Positions 1-4,459 of a stretch of DNA of 6,269 bases are shown in pieces (within the stretch, counting starts at the first letter, position 1; every line of letters begins with the position of its first letter). A program made the translations under genes and the position numbers. The notes under the pieces are model-generated. The model did no database searches, had not been told where the DNA came from, and saw only the letters and a list, made by a program, of their open reading frames with translations. The stretch is taken from NCBI GenBank assembly GCA_014804565.1, contig JAAUZN010000022.1:4570-10838 (forward strand), given 5' to 3'. This stretch comes from Lachnospiraceae bacterium. Lineage in GTDB: Bacteria > Bacillota > Clostridia > Lachnospirales > Lachnospiraceae.

Positions 1-146
1 GTGGTAGCCGACACAAAGATTGCTTCCAGAATATTTGTTTTACCCTGTGCATTATTTCCATACAGGATATTAGTCCCCTTACTGAAATCAATATGTAGAG
101 AATCGTAATTTCTAAAGTCTGCCAGCTCCAATGATTTAATTATCAT
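1..146 (-). CDS. recF: RecF, DNA replication/repair ATPase (5' end only)
   Basis: This is the N-terminal 48 residues of RecF; the rest lies beyond position 1. The start ATG is at 144-146 on the minus strand. The protein begins [14 protein letters not shown], the usual RecF opening, and carries the SMC/ABC-type Walker A motif GNNAQGKT at residues 30-37. RecF is a cytoplasmic ATPase that helps load RecA at single-strand gaps with RecO and RecR. A GAGGG Shine-Dalgarno (151-155) sits 4 bases before the ATG. The gene starts only 11 bases after the yaaA stop, so it is probably co-transcribed with dnaN and yaaA. The order dnaA-dnaN-yaaA-recF is the standard Firmicutes one and supports the call. Walker B and the signature motif cannot be seen here. 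Confidence 0.96.
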   Translation of the reverse strand, partial: MIIKSLELADFRNYDSLHIDFSKGTNILYGNNAQGKTNILEAIFVSAT

Positions 147-157
147 TTTTCCCTCAT

Positions 158-370
158 CTATCGAGTTTCAATCTTAATCTGCGTCCCGTCTAATTCAATC
201 ACATCTCCGGGATGTATTTTTTTGCCGCGCTGCACTTCTACTTCACCGTTTACCTTGACGAAGCCTTCCTGGATCCTTATTTTTGCATCCACGCCCGATT
301 CCACCAGACCAGCCAACTTCAGAGCCTGGCCAAGTTTAATAAAATCATCCCTGATTGTTATTATTTCCAT
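158..370 (-). CDS. yaaA: YaaA/RlbA, S4-domain RNA-binding protein
   Basis: This is a 70-residue protein made almost entirely of one S4 RNA-binding fold. Residues about 11-60 show the S4 pattern: [13 protein letters not shown], then [19 protein letters not shown], then [14 protein letters not shown]. The length matches the family. B. subtilis YaaA (RlbA) is linked to large ribosomal subunit assembly; a direct role in replication is not established, although the gene is nearly always found between dnaN and recF. It starts 34 bases after the dnaN stop with an AGGAT-type Shine-Dalgarno about 9 bases before the ATG. No terminator or separate promoter is visible in the gap, so it is likely read from the dnaN transcript. 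Family membership is clear; molecular function is only by homology. Confidence 0.93.
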   Translation of the reverse strand: MEIITIRDDFIKLGQALKLAGLVESGVDAKIRIQEGFVKVNGEVEVQRGKKIHPGDVIELDGTQIKIETR

Positions 371-404
371 TTTTTATTCATCCTAACCTAAATGATTTAT
401 CAAT

Positions 405-1514
405 CTATTCGACGTTGATAAAATTAACGGGCAGTATCATATAAATGTAACTTTCCTTCTCATCCTTAATAAAACAGGGAGCTTTTGGATTCACCATATA
501 AATCAGAATTTCTTCTTCTTCTATAACACGAAGCGCATCGATCAGGAACTTAGGATTAAATCCAATCTTCAAATCCTTTCCTTCTTTATCAATGTCAATG
601 TCTTCATCCATGCTTCCGATAGTAGAATTCATCTTAAGCTGCATGGAACCATCTTTTACATCAATGATAACAGGTTTTTTATCTCCCTCTTTTACAAGAA
701 GAGTAGCTCTGTCAATACAATTTAAAAGCTCCTTTTTATTCATTTTGATCTTAGTCTCATAATCACTGGAAAGCATCTGATCAATCTTAAAATACTCTCC
801 TTCTATCAAACGAGATACAACTATCGTATCATTAAACTCAAACAGAATGTGTTTATCCGTAAAGAATATATTGACATCCTTGTCCATATCTCCTGAAAGG
901 ATCTTACTCACTTCACTTAAGGTCTTTCCCGGAACAACAACCTTTTTACTGTTATAAGAATTTTTAAGTGCTATTTTTCTGATAGAAATTCTATGTCCAT
1001 CCAGAGATACTACTTTTAATGTATCATCCTGGATCTCAAACAATTCTCCTGTCATCAGTTTGTTATTTTCATTATCTGCTATAGAGAAAATAGTCTGTCT
1101 GATAATTTCTTTTAAAGTAAATTGAGAAATCACAACAGAATCATTTCTTTCAATTTCAGGAAGATAAGAAAAATCTTCTCCTGATTTTCCAATGATATTA
1201 AATTTTGCCTTTTCACATGTGATCGTAGTTTTAAAGGAAGAATCTGTCTCGATCGTAATATCATTATCAGGAAGTTTTCTTACAATATCTGAAAATATCT
1301 TGGAATCAAGCGCTATCATTCCTTTTTCTACTATCTCACCTTCAATAACAGTCTCAATACCAAGTTCCATATCATTAGCAGTCAATTTGATGCTGCTTCC
1401 TGTAGCATCCACCAAAATACATTCCAGAATAGACATGGTAGTTTTATTGGGAACAGCTTTTGATACAGTCGATACACCGGTCAGTAAATTAGATTTTGTA
1501 CATACAATTTTCAT
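405..1514 (-). CDS. dnaN: DNA polymerase III beta subunit (sliding clamp)
   Basis: This 369-residue protein has the normal length for a bacterial beta clamp, which dimerises into a ring around DNA and tethers DNA polymerase III and other partners. Three repeated clamp domains fit residues about 1-125, 126-250 and 251-369. Recognisable landmarks are MKIVCTKSNLL at the N-terminus, LTANDMELGIE (44-54), VVSLDGHRISIRK (168-180), VVVPGKTLSEVSKIL (192-206), LIEGEYF (236-242) and the C-terminal pocket strand YIYMILPVNF (356-365), part of the site that holds clamp-binding motifs of partners. The start is supported by AAAGGAAG (1525-1532), 10 bases before the ATG. That 10-base gap contains a DnaA-box match (TTATTCACA). 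The gene is the first of dnaN-yaaA-recF and is separated from dnaA by a 298-base origin segment. Confidence 0.98.
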   Translation of the reverse strand: MKIVCTKSNLLTGVSTVSKAVPNKTTMSILECILVDATGSSIKLTANDMELGIETVIEGEIVEKGMIALDSKIFSDIVRKLPDNDITIETDSSFKTTITCEKAKFNIIGKSGEDFSYLPEIERNDSVVISQFTLKEIIRQTIFSIADNENNKLMTGELFEIQDDTLKVVSLDGHRISIRKIALKNSYNSKKVVVPGKTLSEVSKILSGDMDKDVNIFFTDKHILFEFNDTIVVSRLIEGEYFKIDQMLSSDYETKIKMNKKELLNCIDRATLLVKEGDKKPVIIDVKDGSMQLKMNSTIGSMDEDIDIDKEGKDLKIGFNPKFLIDALRVIEEEEILIYMVNPKAPCFIKDEKESYIYMILPVNFINVE

Positions 1515-1515
1515 C

Positions 1516-1524
1516 TGTGAATAA
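1516..1524 (-). promoter_or_regulatory. DnaA box in the dnaN SD-start gap
   Basis: The minus strand reads TTATTCACA, a full match to the relaxed consensus TTATNCACA. It fills 9 of the 10 bases between the dnaN Shine-Dalgarno and its ATG. DnaA binding here could affect dnaN transcription, or the site may belong to the origin array. Confidence 0.55.
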
Positions 1525-1560
1525 CTTCCTTTCTTAACATGTGTGTAAATGAGAGTGCCG

Positions 1561-1590
1561 TAATAGGTTATATAATTATAAATAATTTCG
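1561..1590. other. AT-rich DNA unwinding element
   Basis: Only 4 of 30 bases are G or C. The tract lies directly beyond the trinucleotide array (1591-1608) on the side away from the DnaA boxes, which is where the first single-stranded bubble would be expected. The assignment is by position and composition. Confidence 0.55.
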
Positions 1591-1608
1591 TAGTAATCAT
1601 AATAATAG
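1591..1608 (+). other. Candidate DnaA-trio array of the origin unwinding system
   Basis: The plus strand reads TAG TAA TCA TAA TAA TAG. Five of six triplets fit the DnaA-trio consensus (5'-TA[G/A]-3' on this strand, equal to 3'-[G/A]AT-5' read outward from the boxes). The array starts one base beyond a degenerate DnaA box (1610-1618), which abuts a good box (1618-1626) in the orientation required, and leads into the AT-rich tract. In B. subtilis such triplets guide a DnaA filament onto one strand to open the origin. The GC-rich spacer seen in B. subtilis between box and trios is missing here. Confidence 0.6.
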
Positions 1609-1609
1609 A

Positions 1610-1626
1610 TGTTGATATGTGAATAA
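1610..1626 (-). promoter_or_regulatory. Tandem DnaA boxes beside the trio array
   Basis: The minus strand reads TTATTCACA (1626 to 1618, a match to TTATNCACA), followed with a one-base overlap by ATATCAACA (1618 to 1610, two mismatches from TTATCCACA). Both point towards the trio array and the AT-rich tract. The strong box also lies at the expected transcription start of the dnaN promoter, so it may serve both origin opening and repression of dnaN. Confidence 0.65.
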
Positions 1627-1634
1627 CCTCATCT

Positions 1635-1663
1635 ATTATACTATTTAAGAGGAAAAAATAAAA
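1635..1663 (-). promoter_or_regulatory. Candidate sigma-A promoter for dnaN-yaaA-recF
   Basis: A perfect -10 TATAAT (minus strand of 1635-1640) is preceded at 17 bases by TTTTAT (1658-1663), a poor -35. Transcription would start near 1628 and leave a leader of about 114 bases that runs through the trio array and AT-rich tract to dnaN. The -10 is convincing; the promoter as a whole is moderate because the -35 is weak and the region is AT-rich. Confidence 0.5.
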
Positions 1664-1687
1664 TGTTAGGGCTCTGAATAATACAGG

Positions 1688-1714
1688 ATAACCTGAGAAT
1701 AAATAATAGGTTAT
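1688..1714. repeat. ATAACCT / AGGTTAT inverted pair
   Basis: ATAACCT (1688-1694) is complementary to AGGTTAT (1708-1714) with a 13-base gap. The same heptamer also occurs at 1565-1571 and 1623-1629 and in the dnaA leader. It could be a protein site or chance in AT-rich DNA; a hairpin would be weak. Confidence 0.3.
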
Positions 1715-1715
1715 A
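1704..1715 (+). repeat. 12-base direct repeat, second copy
   Basis: TAATAGGTTATA here is identical to 1561-1572. The two copies flank the promoter, tandem boxes and trio array at 143-base spacing. The copy here continues into AACA, which gives the weak DnaA-box-like TTATAAACA at 1711-1719. The function is unknown. Confidence 0.45.
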
Positions 1716-1738
1716 AACATTTTATTTATTATCTTTAA

Positions 1739-1756
1739 AATGACATTTATGTCATT
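1739..1756. repeat. 18-base palindrome downstream of dnaA
   Basis: AATGACAT (1739-1746) and ATGTCATT (1749-1756) are exact inverted repeats around a central TT. On the minus strand the arm is followed by only a short T run, so it would be a poor intrinsic terminator for dnaA. It could equally be an operator for a dimeric regulator. No family is assigned. Confidence 0.4.
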
Positions 1757-1799
1757 AAATTACAATTCACATAGTTTAAACAATGATTGTAGAAAAAAG

Positions 1800-1808
1800 T
1801 GTGTATAA
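1800..1808 (-). promoter_or_regulatory. DnaA box just after the dnaA stop codon
   Basis: The minus strand reads TTATACACA, a match to TTATNCACA identical to the R2-type variant of other bacteria. It lies 4 bases beyond the dnaA stop, at the dnaA edge of the origin segment. Confidence 0.55.
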
Positions 1809-1812
1809 AATA

Positions 1813-3168
1813 TCAAGGAAGAATTTTTTTACGAATAACTTCTATTTTATTACGAAGATCCTCGTTGGTTTCAATTTCATCCGATATTTTATTGATACCA
1901 TGTATGACGGTAGTGTGATCCTTTTTTCCAAGGATCTTAGCTATACTCTGCAGAGAAGTTGCTGTCAGAGTTCTGCAAAGATACATGACTACCTGTCTTG
2001 GCTGAACAAATTCAGAATTTCTTTTTTTAGAAGTAATATCTTCCGGATTTACTCCAAAGTGTTCTGACACTACTTCTATAATAAGAGAAGGTGTAATGTC
2101 TTTTGGTTTATCCGGATAGATCACATCTTTAAGAGCTTCTTCCGCATAATCAAGATTGATATCTACCTTATTTAATTTAGAGAAAGCAATGATCTTATTT
2201 AATGCTCCTTCCAGCTCTCTGATGTTTGACTTAATATTATCTGCAATATAACGTAAGACTTCATCATCAATTTCTTTGCTGTAATTTTCAGCATTTTTTC
2301 TTAAAATGGCCATTCTGGTTTCATAATCAGGGGGCTGTATATCAGCGATCAGTCCCCATTCAAAACGAGAACGGAATCTTTCTTCCAGAGTCTCCATGTC
2401 TTTAGGAGGTTTGTCAGAAGAAAGGATGATCTGCTTTCCGGCAGAATGCAGCGTATTAAAGGTATGGAAAAACTCTTCCTGTGTGCTCTCTTTTCCGATG
2501 ATAAATTGAATATCATCTATCATAAGAATGTCAACTGTTCTGTATTTTTCTCTCATCTTATTCATTTTGAGAGCGTCACCGCTTCGGATACAGTTGATCA
2601 CTTCATTTGTAAAATTCTCTGAAGTGACATAGAGAACTTTCATTTTCGGGTTTTTTTCCAGAATGAAATGTCCCACAGAATGCATCAGGTGTGTCTTACC
2701 AAGGCCGGCTCCTCCATAAATATAAAGGGGATTGTAAACTTCTCCAGGAGATTCCGCCACGGCAAGAGCAGCAGAATGTGCCAGTTTATTATTGCTGCCT
2801 ACAACAAAAGTATCAAATTTGTATTTAGGATTTAAATTTGTATTCTCATAATTATTGTTGTATAAGTGTTTTTCTGCAGGAAGTACCTCTTTTTTTTGTT
2901 CTACAGCATCTTTTTCTAATATAAAAGAAATATCATAGGTATGATCCATCATTTCGGAAATAATTACTTTAAAAAAATTTTTATATTTAGAAGAGATATA
3001 ATTTAGAGCATGTGCCTGATCAGAAGGGATCATAATAATAACAGAGTCTTCTCTTACGTCATAAAATTGAAGAGGTTTTACCCAGGTATCATAAGAAACG
3101 TCAGTAAGTTCATATTCTTTTCTGATCGTCTCTTTTATTTCATTCCATTTTTCTTTAATAGAATCCAT
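1813..3168 (-). CDS. dnaA: Chromosomal replication initiator DnaA
   Basis: This 451-residue protein is of normal length and is the AAA+ ATPase that binds DnaA boxes, melts oriC and recruits the replicative helicase. Domain I covers about 1-85, beginning WNEIKETIRKEYE. A short linker domain II follows (about 86-112). Domain III holds Walker A GGAGLGKT (152-159), Walker B ILMIDDIQF (214-222), sensor I ILSSD (248-252), the arginine-finger region LEERFRSRF (261-269) and sensor II in NIRELEGALNKI (315-326, Arg317). Domain IV has the DNA-binding signature PRQVVMYLCR (390-399) and DHTTVIHG (417-424). No catalytic motif is missing. AGAGG (3178-3182) stands 9 bases before the ATG, and that 9-base gap is TTATAAACA, close to a DnaA box. 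A promoter and a perfect DnaA box just upstream suggest autoregulation. Confidence 0.99.
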   Translation of the reverse strand: MDSIKEKWNEIKETIRKEYELTDVSYDTWVKPLQFYDVREDSVIIMIPSDQAHALNYISSKYKNFFKVIISEMMDHTYDISFILEKDAVEQKKEVLPAEKHLYNNNYENTNLNPKYKFDTFVVGSNNKLAHSAALAVAESPGEVYNPLYIYGGAGLGKTHLMHSVGHFILEKNPKMKVLYVTSENFTNEVINCIRSGDALKMNKMREKYRTVDILMIDDIQFIIGKESTQEEFFHTFNTLHSAGKQIILSSDKPPKDMETLEERFRSRFEWGLIADIQPPDYETRMAILRKNAENYSKEIDDEVLRYIADNIKSNIRELEGALNKIIAFSKLNKVDINLDYAEEALKDVIYPDKPKDITPSLIIEVVSEHFGVNPEDITSKKRNSEFVQPRQVVMYLCRTLTATSLQSIAKILGKKDHTTVIHGINKISDEIETNEDLRNKIEVIRKKILP

Positions 3169-3234
3169 TGTTTATAACCTCTTTGCTTGGTAAAAATACA
3201 TAATAAATCCCACATCGAAATTACCCTACCATAT

Positions 3235-3263
3235 ATAATAATATAAATATCTTAAAATTTCAA
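3235..3263 (-). promoter_or_regulatory. Sigma-A promoter of dnaA
   Basis: On the minus strand, -35 TTGAAA (3258-3263) and -10 TATTAT (3235-3240) are separated by 17 bases, each one or two mismatches from consensus. The start would be near 3228, about 60 bases before the dnaA ATG. The perfect DnaA box 3276-3284 sits 12 bases upstream of the -35, well placed for autoregulation by DnaA. Confidence 0.65.
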
Positions 3264-3275
3264 ATGTAAGTTAAG

Positions 3276-3284
3276 TTATCCACA
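3276..3284 (+). promoter_or_regulatory. DnaA box, perfect TTATCCACA
   Basis: This is an exact match to the consensus. It is followed by GATAA, so that TTATC-CACA-GATAA also forms a small dyad. It lies just upstream of the dnaA promoter. Confidence 0.9.
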
Positions 3285-3297
3285 GATAAAGTGTAAT

Positions 3298-3306
3298 TGT
3301 GAATAT
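3298..3306 (-). promoter_or_regulatory. DnaA box, variant ATATTCACA
   Basis: The minus strand differs from TTATNCACA only at the first base. It is 13 bases from the perfect box 3276-3284 and faces it. Confidence 0.5.
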
Positions 3307-3348
3307 CCTAAAAATAAGTTTACATATTTAAAGGAGGGAAAAGTAATA

Positions 3349-3357
3349 TGTGAATAA
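3349..3357 (-). promoter_or_regulatory. DnaA box, TTATTCACA
   Basis: The minus strand fully matches TTATNCACA and is the same 9-mer as in the dnaN leader and beside the trio array. It is followed by TAT on the minus strand, as at 1618-1626, but no trio array continues from it. Confidence 0.7.
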
Positions 3358-3434
3358 GTAGAAATTAACTTGTTAACAGTTTTCACATTGATAAAAACTG
3401 GATTTTTATATTTTTTTAACATATTTTCACAAAG

Positions 3435-3443
3435 TTATCCACA
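3435..3443 (+). promoter_or_regulatory. DnaA box, perfect TTATCCACA
   Basis: This exact consensus box is the left half of a facing pair with the minus-strand box at 3458-3466. Confidence 0.9.
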
Positions 3444-3457
3444 TTTTATAAACATAT

Positions 3458-3466
3458 TGTGGATTA
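3458..3466 (-). promoter_or_regulatory. DnaA box, variant TAATCCACA
   Basis: The minus strand has one mismatch from TTATCCACA. With 3435-3443 it makes a head-to-head pair separated by 14 bases, and the gap contains the weak box-like TTATAAACA (3446-3454). Confidence 0.65.
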
Positions 3467-3537
3467 GTTATGTTAAGTGTATATCTTTTGTAAATATGAT
3501 TTTTACTATAAAAAATCAAAAATATCCGCAGTTTTAC

Positions 3538-3566
3538 TTGACGTTTTCCTGTTTATTATATATAAT
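3538..3566 (+). promoter_or_regulatory. Strong sigma-A promoter for rpmH
   Basis: TTGACG (3538-3543), a 17-base spacer and a perfect TATAAT (3561-3566) make this the best promoter in the window. Transcription should start near 3573, giving a leader of about 70 bases before rpmH. High output fits a ribosomal protein gene. Confidence 0.85.
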
Positions 3567-3602
3567 CAACATGTTGTTTTCCAAAAAGATAATAATAGGT
3601 TT

Positions 3603-3623
3603 ACCTTATAAAATCGATAAGGT
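3603..3623 (+). promoter_or_regulatory. Hairpin in the rpmH leader
   Basis: ACCTTAT (3603-3609) pairs with ATAAGGT (3617-3623) around a 7-base loop. It ends 7 bases before the AGGAGG Shine-Dalgarno of rpmH (3631-3636), so it might modulate translation or RNA stability. The stem is short and rich in A-U pairs, and no known leader family is recognised. Confidence 0.35.
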
Positions 3624-3645
3624 TTCTTGAAGGAGGTGTGATGGA

Positions 3646-3780
3646 ATGAAAATGACGTTTCAGCCTAAAAAAAGGCATCGGTCTAAAGTCCATGGTTTTA
3701 GAAAGAGAATGAGTACCAAGGGTGGAAGAAAAGTCTTAGCTGCAAGACGCGCAAAGGGAAGAAAGAGATTATCAGCATAG
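3646..3780 (+). CDS. rpmH: 50S ribosomal protein L34
   Basis: This short gene encodes 44 residues, the normal L34 length, beginning [20 protein letters not shown] and ending with LSA. The protein is very basic, with the family core [29 protein letters not shown], and packs into 23S rRNA of the large subunit. AGGAGG (3631-3636) is 9 bases before ATG 3646. A second in-frame ATG at 3652 is too far from it (15 bases), and the [10 protein letters not shown] start is the usual clostridial form. An out-of-frame ATG-GAA-TGA (3641-3649) overlaps the start and is probably accidental. The gene is driven by the strong promoter at 3538-3566 and followed at once by a hairpin terminator whose stem begins in the last codons. 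Confidence 0.98.
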   Translation: MKMTFQPKKRHRSKVHGFRKRMSTKGGRKVLAARRAKGRKRLSA

Positions 3781-3804
3781 GCCGCATTTATGTGGCCTAT
3801 TTTT
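3777..3804 (+). terminator. Intrinsic terminator/attenuator between rpmH and rnpA
   Basis: ATAGGCCGCA (3777-3786) and TGTGGCCTAT (3791-3800) form a 10-base-pair stem with one G-U pair and a TTTA loop, followed by a run of five T. The left arm includes the rpmH stop codon. It should end most transcripts after rpmH and let a fraction read into rnpA, which would fit the far greater need for L34 than for RNase P protein. I see no clear separate rnpA promoter in the 28 bases left before the gene. Confidence 0.85.
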
Positions 3805-3832
3805 CTAACTAGGAAAGAAAGGTACAGTCAGG

Positions 3833-4192
3833 ATGATATTTTCTGAATCCTTGAAAAAAAATGCAGATTTCCGGAATGTTTATAGAAATGGTAAAAGTTA
3901 CGCAAACAAATATTTAGTGATGTATGTATTGGAGAACAACAAAGAAATAAACAGACTGGGAATTTCCGCCAGCAAAAAGGTAGGAAACAGTGTAGTGAGA
4001 CACCGTTTTGCCAGGCTGGTGAGAGAAAGTTACCGGCTACACGAAAATATATTTAATAGTGGTTTAGATATAGTAGTCGTTGCAAGAAAAGACGCTGCCT
4101 CAGTCGGATATTATGAGATTGAGAGCGCATTATTACATCTTTCGAAACTTCATCATATGATAAAAATATATTTTTATGATGAAGAGAGCTGA
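3833..4192 (+). CDS. rnpA: Ribonuclease P protein component
   Basis: This 119-residue basic protein is of normal length for RnpA, the protein partner of the RNase P ribozyme that trims the 5' ends of tRNA precursors. It has the N-terminal [26 protein letters not shown] substrate-cleft region (7-32), [14 protein letters not shown] (42-55) and the RNA-binding RNR-type helix [13 protein letters not shown] (56-68), then [10 protein letters not shown] (79-88). The classical RNR motif has Asn where this protein has His57. GAAAGG (3817-3822) stands 10 bases before the ATG. It lies after the rpmH terminator and stops 5 bases before the possible GTG start of yidD, so it heads the rnpA-yidD-yidC-jag run, probably by read-through from the rpmH promoter. 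Confidence 0.97.
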   Translation: MIFSESLKKNADFRNVYRNGKSYANKYLVMYVLENNKEINRLGISASKKVGNSVVRHRFARLVRESYRLHENIFNSGLDIVVVARKDAASVGYYEIESALLHLSKLHHMIKIYFYDEES

Positions 4193-4197
4193 AATTA

Positions 4198-4410
4198 GTG
4201 ATGAAAAAATTTATGATCTGTCTTATAAAACTCTATAGAAAATATATTTCTCCTATGAAGAGCACGAAGTGTCCTTATATTCCTACCTGCTCAGAGTATG
4301 GATTGGAAGCTATTGAGAAATATGGCGCCTTGAAGGGCGGATTTCTCACTTTCTTTAGAATTTGCAGATGTAATCCCTTTTCAAAAGGAGGTTATGATCC
4401 TGTTCCTTAG
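4198..4410 (+). CDS. yidD: Membrane protein insertion efficiency factor YidD
   Basis: This is a small protein of 70 residues from GTG 4198, or 69 from ATG 4201. The family core is clear: [38 protein letters not shown] (11-48), then [17 protein letters not shown] at the C-terminus. The conserved cysteines are C25, C31 and C57. YidD sits at the inner face of the membrane through an amphipathic N-terminal helix and helps YidC-dependent insertion; its exact mechanism is unsettled. The start is ambiguous: GAGAG (4184-4188) is 9 bases before the GTG and 12 before the ATG, both weak, while most relatives start at the ATG. It lies between rnpA and yidC, the usual place outside B. subtilis. Confidence 0.95.
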   Translation: MMKKFMICLIKLYRKYISPMKSTKCPYIPTCSEYGLEAIEKYGALKGGFLTFFRICRCNPFSKGGYDPVP

Positions 4411-4459
4411 AGACAGATGTAGACAATTATTTATTTTATGTCTAAGGAGGTAAGAGATT

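Larger units (their letters stand above)
1515..1812. other. dnaA-dnaN intergenic origin segment (oriC2, likely unwinding side)
   Basis: This 298-base stretch contains no convincing gene. Reading from dnaA towards dnaN (minus strand) it holds a DnaA box next to the dnaA stop, a short palindrome, an ATAACCT/AGGTTAT inverted pair, a candidate dnaN promoter, tandem DnaA boxes followed by a trinucleotide array and a very AT-rich tract, and a last DnaA box inside the dnaN leader. In B. subtilis and Clostridioides difficile the corresponding segment downstream of dnaA is where the duplex first melts, so I infer the same here. It is the second half of a bipartite origin whose other half is 3169-3645. 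Confidence 0.8.
3169..3645. other. oriC1, dnaA-rpmH intergenic replication origin
   Basis: This 477-base, very AT-rich stretch carries no credible gene. It contains two perfect TTATCCACA boxes on the plus strand (3276-3284, 3435-3443) and three near-consensus boxes on the minus strand (3298-3306, 3349-3357, 3458-3466). It also has weak ones such as TTATAAACA at 3446-3454, and short palindromes such as TTAACTTGTTAA (3365-3376). The leftward dnaA promoter and the rightward rpmH promoter lie at its two ends. Box density, position beside dnaA and the switch in gene direction define it as an origin segment. I found no trio-like array next to its boxes, so initial melting more likely happens in 1515-1812. 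Confidence 0.92.

Noticed and set aside
1192..1524. Open frame on the plus strand opposite dnaN
   Set aside because: It lies antisense within a clear dnaN gene, with no ribosome site and no recognisable protein.
1739..1756. Palindrome as the dnaA transcription terminator
   Set aside because: The stem is entirely A/T-rich with a central TT and only a short T run on the minus strand, so I kept it only as a palindrome.
1783..2067. Open frame on the plus strand opposite the dnaA 3' end
   Set aside because: It is a shadow of conserved DnaA domain IV coding sequence.
3331..3350. AAGGAGGG followed by ATG in oriC1
   Set aside because: The ATG is followed at once by TGA, so no gene starts here.
3370..3630. 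Open frame of 86 codons on the plus strand inside the dnaA-rpmH gap
   Set aside because: It starts with TTG and has no Shine-Dalgarno. It runs through DnaA boxes and the rpmH promoter, and its Phe/Ile/Tyr-rich composition simply reflects AT-rich DNA.
3641..3649. Two-codon ATG-GAA-TGA overlapping the rpmH start
   Set aside because: It could in theory be a start-stop element, but it is only 4 bases from the Shine-Dalgarno core and nothing else supports it.
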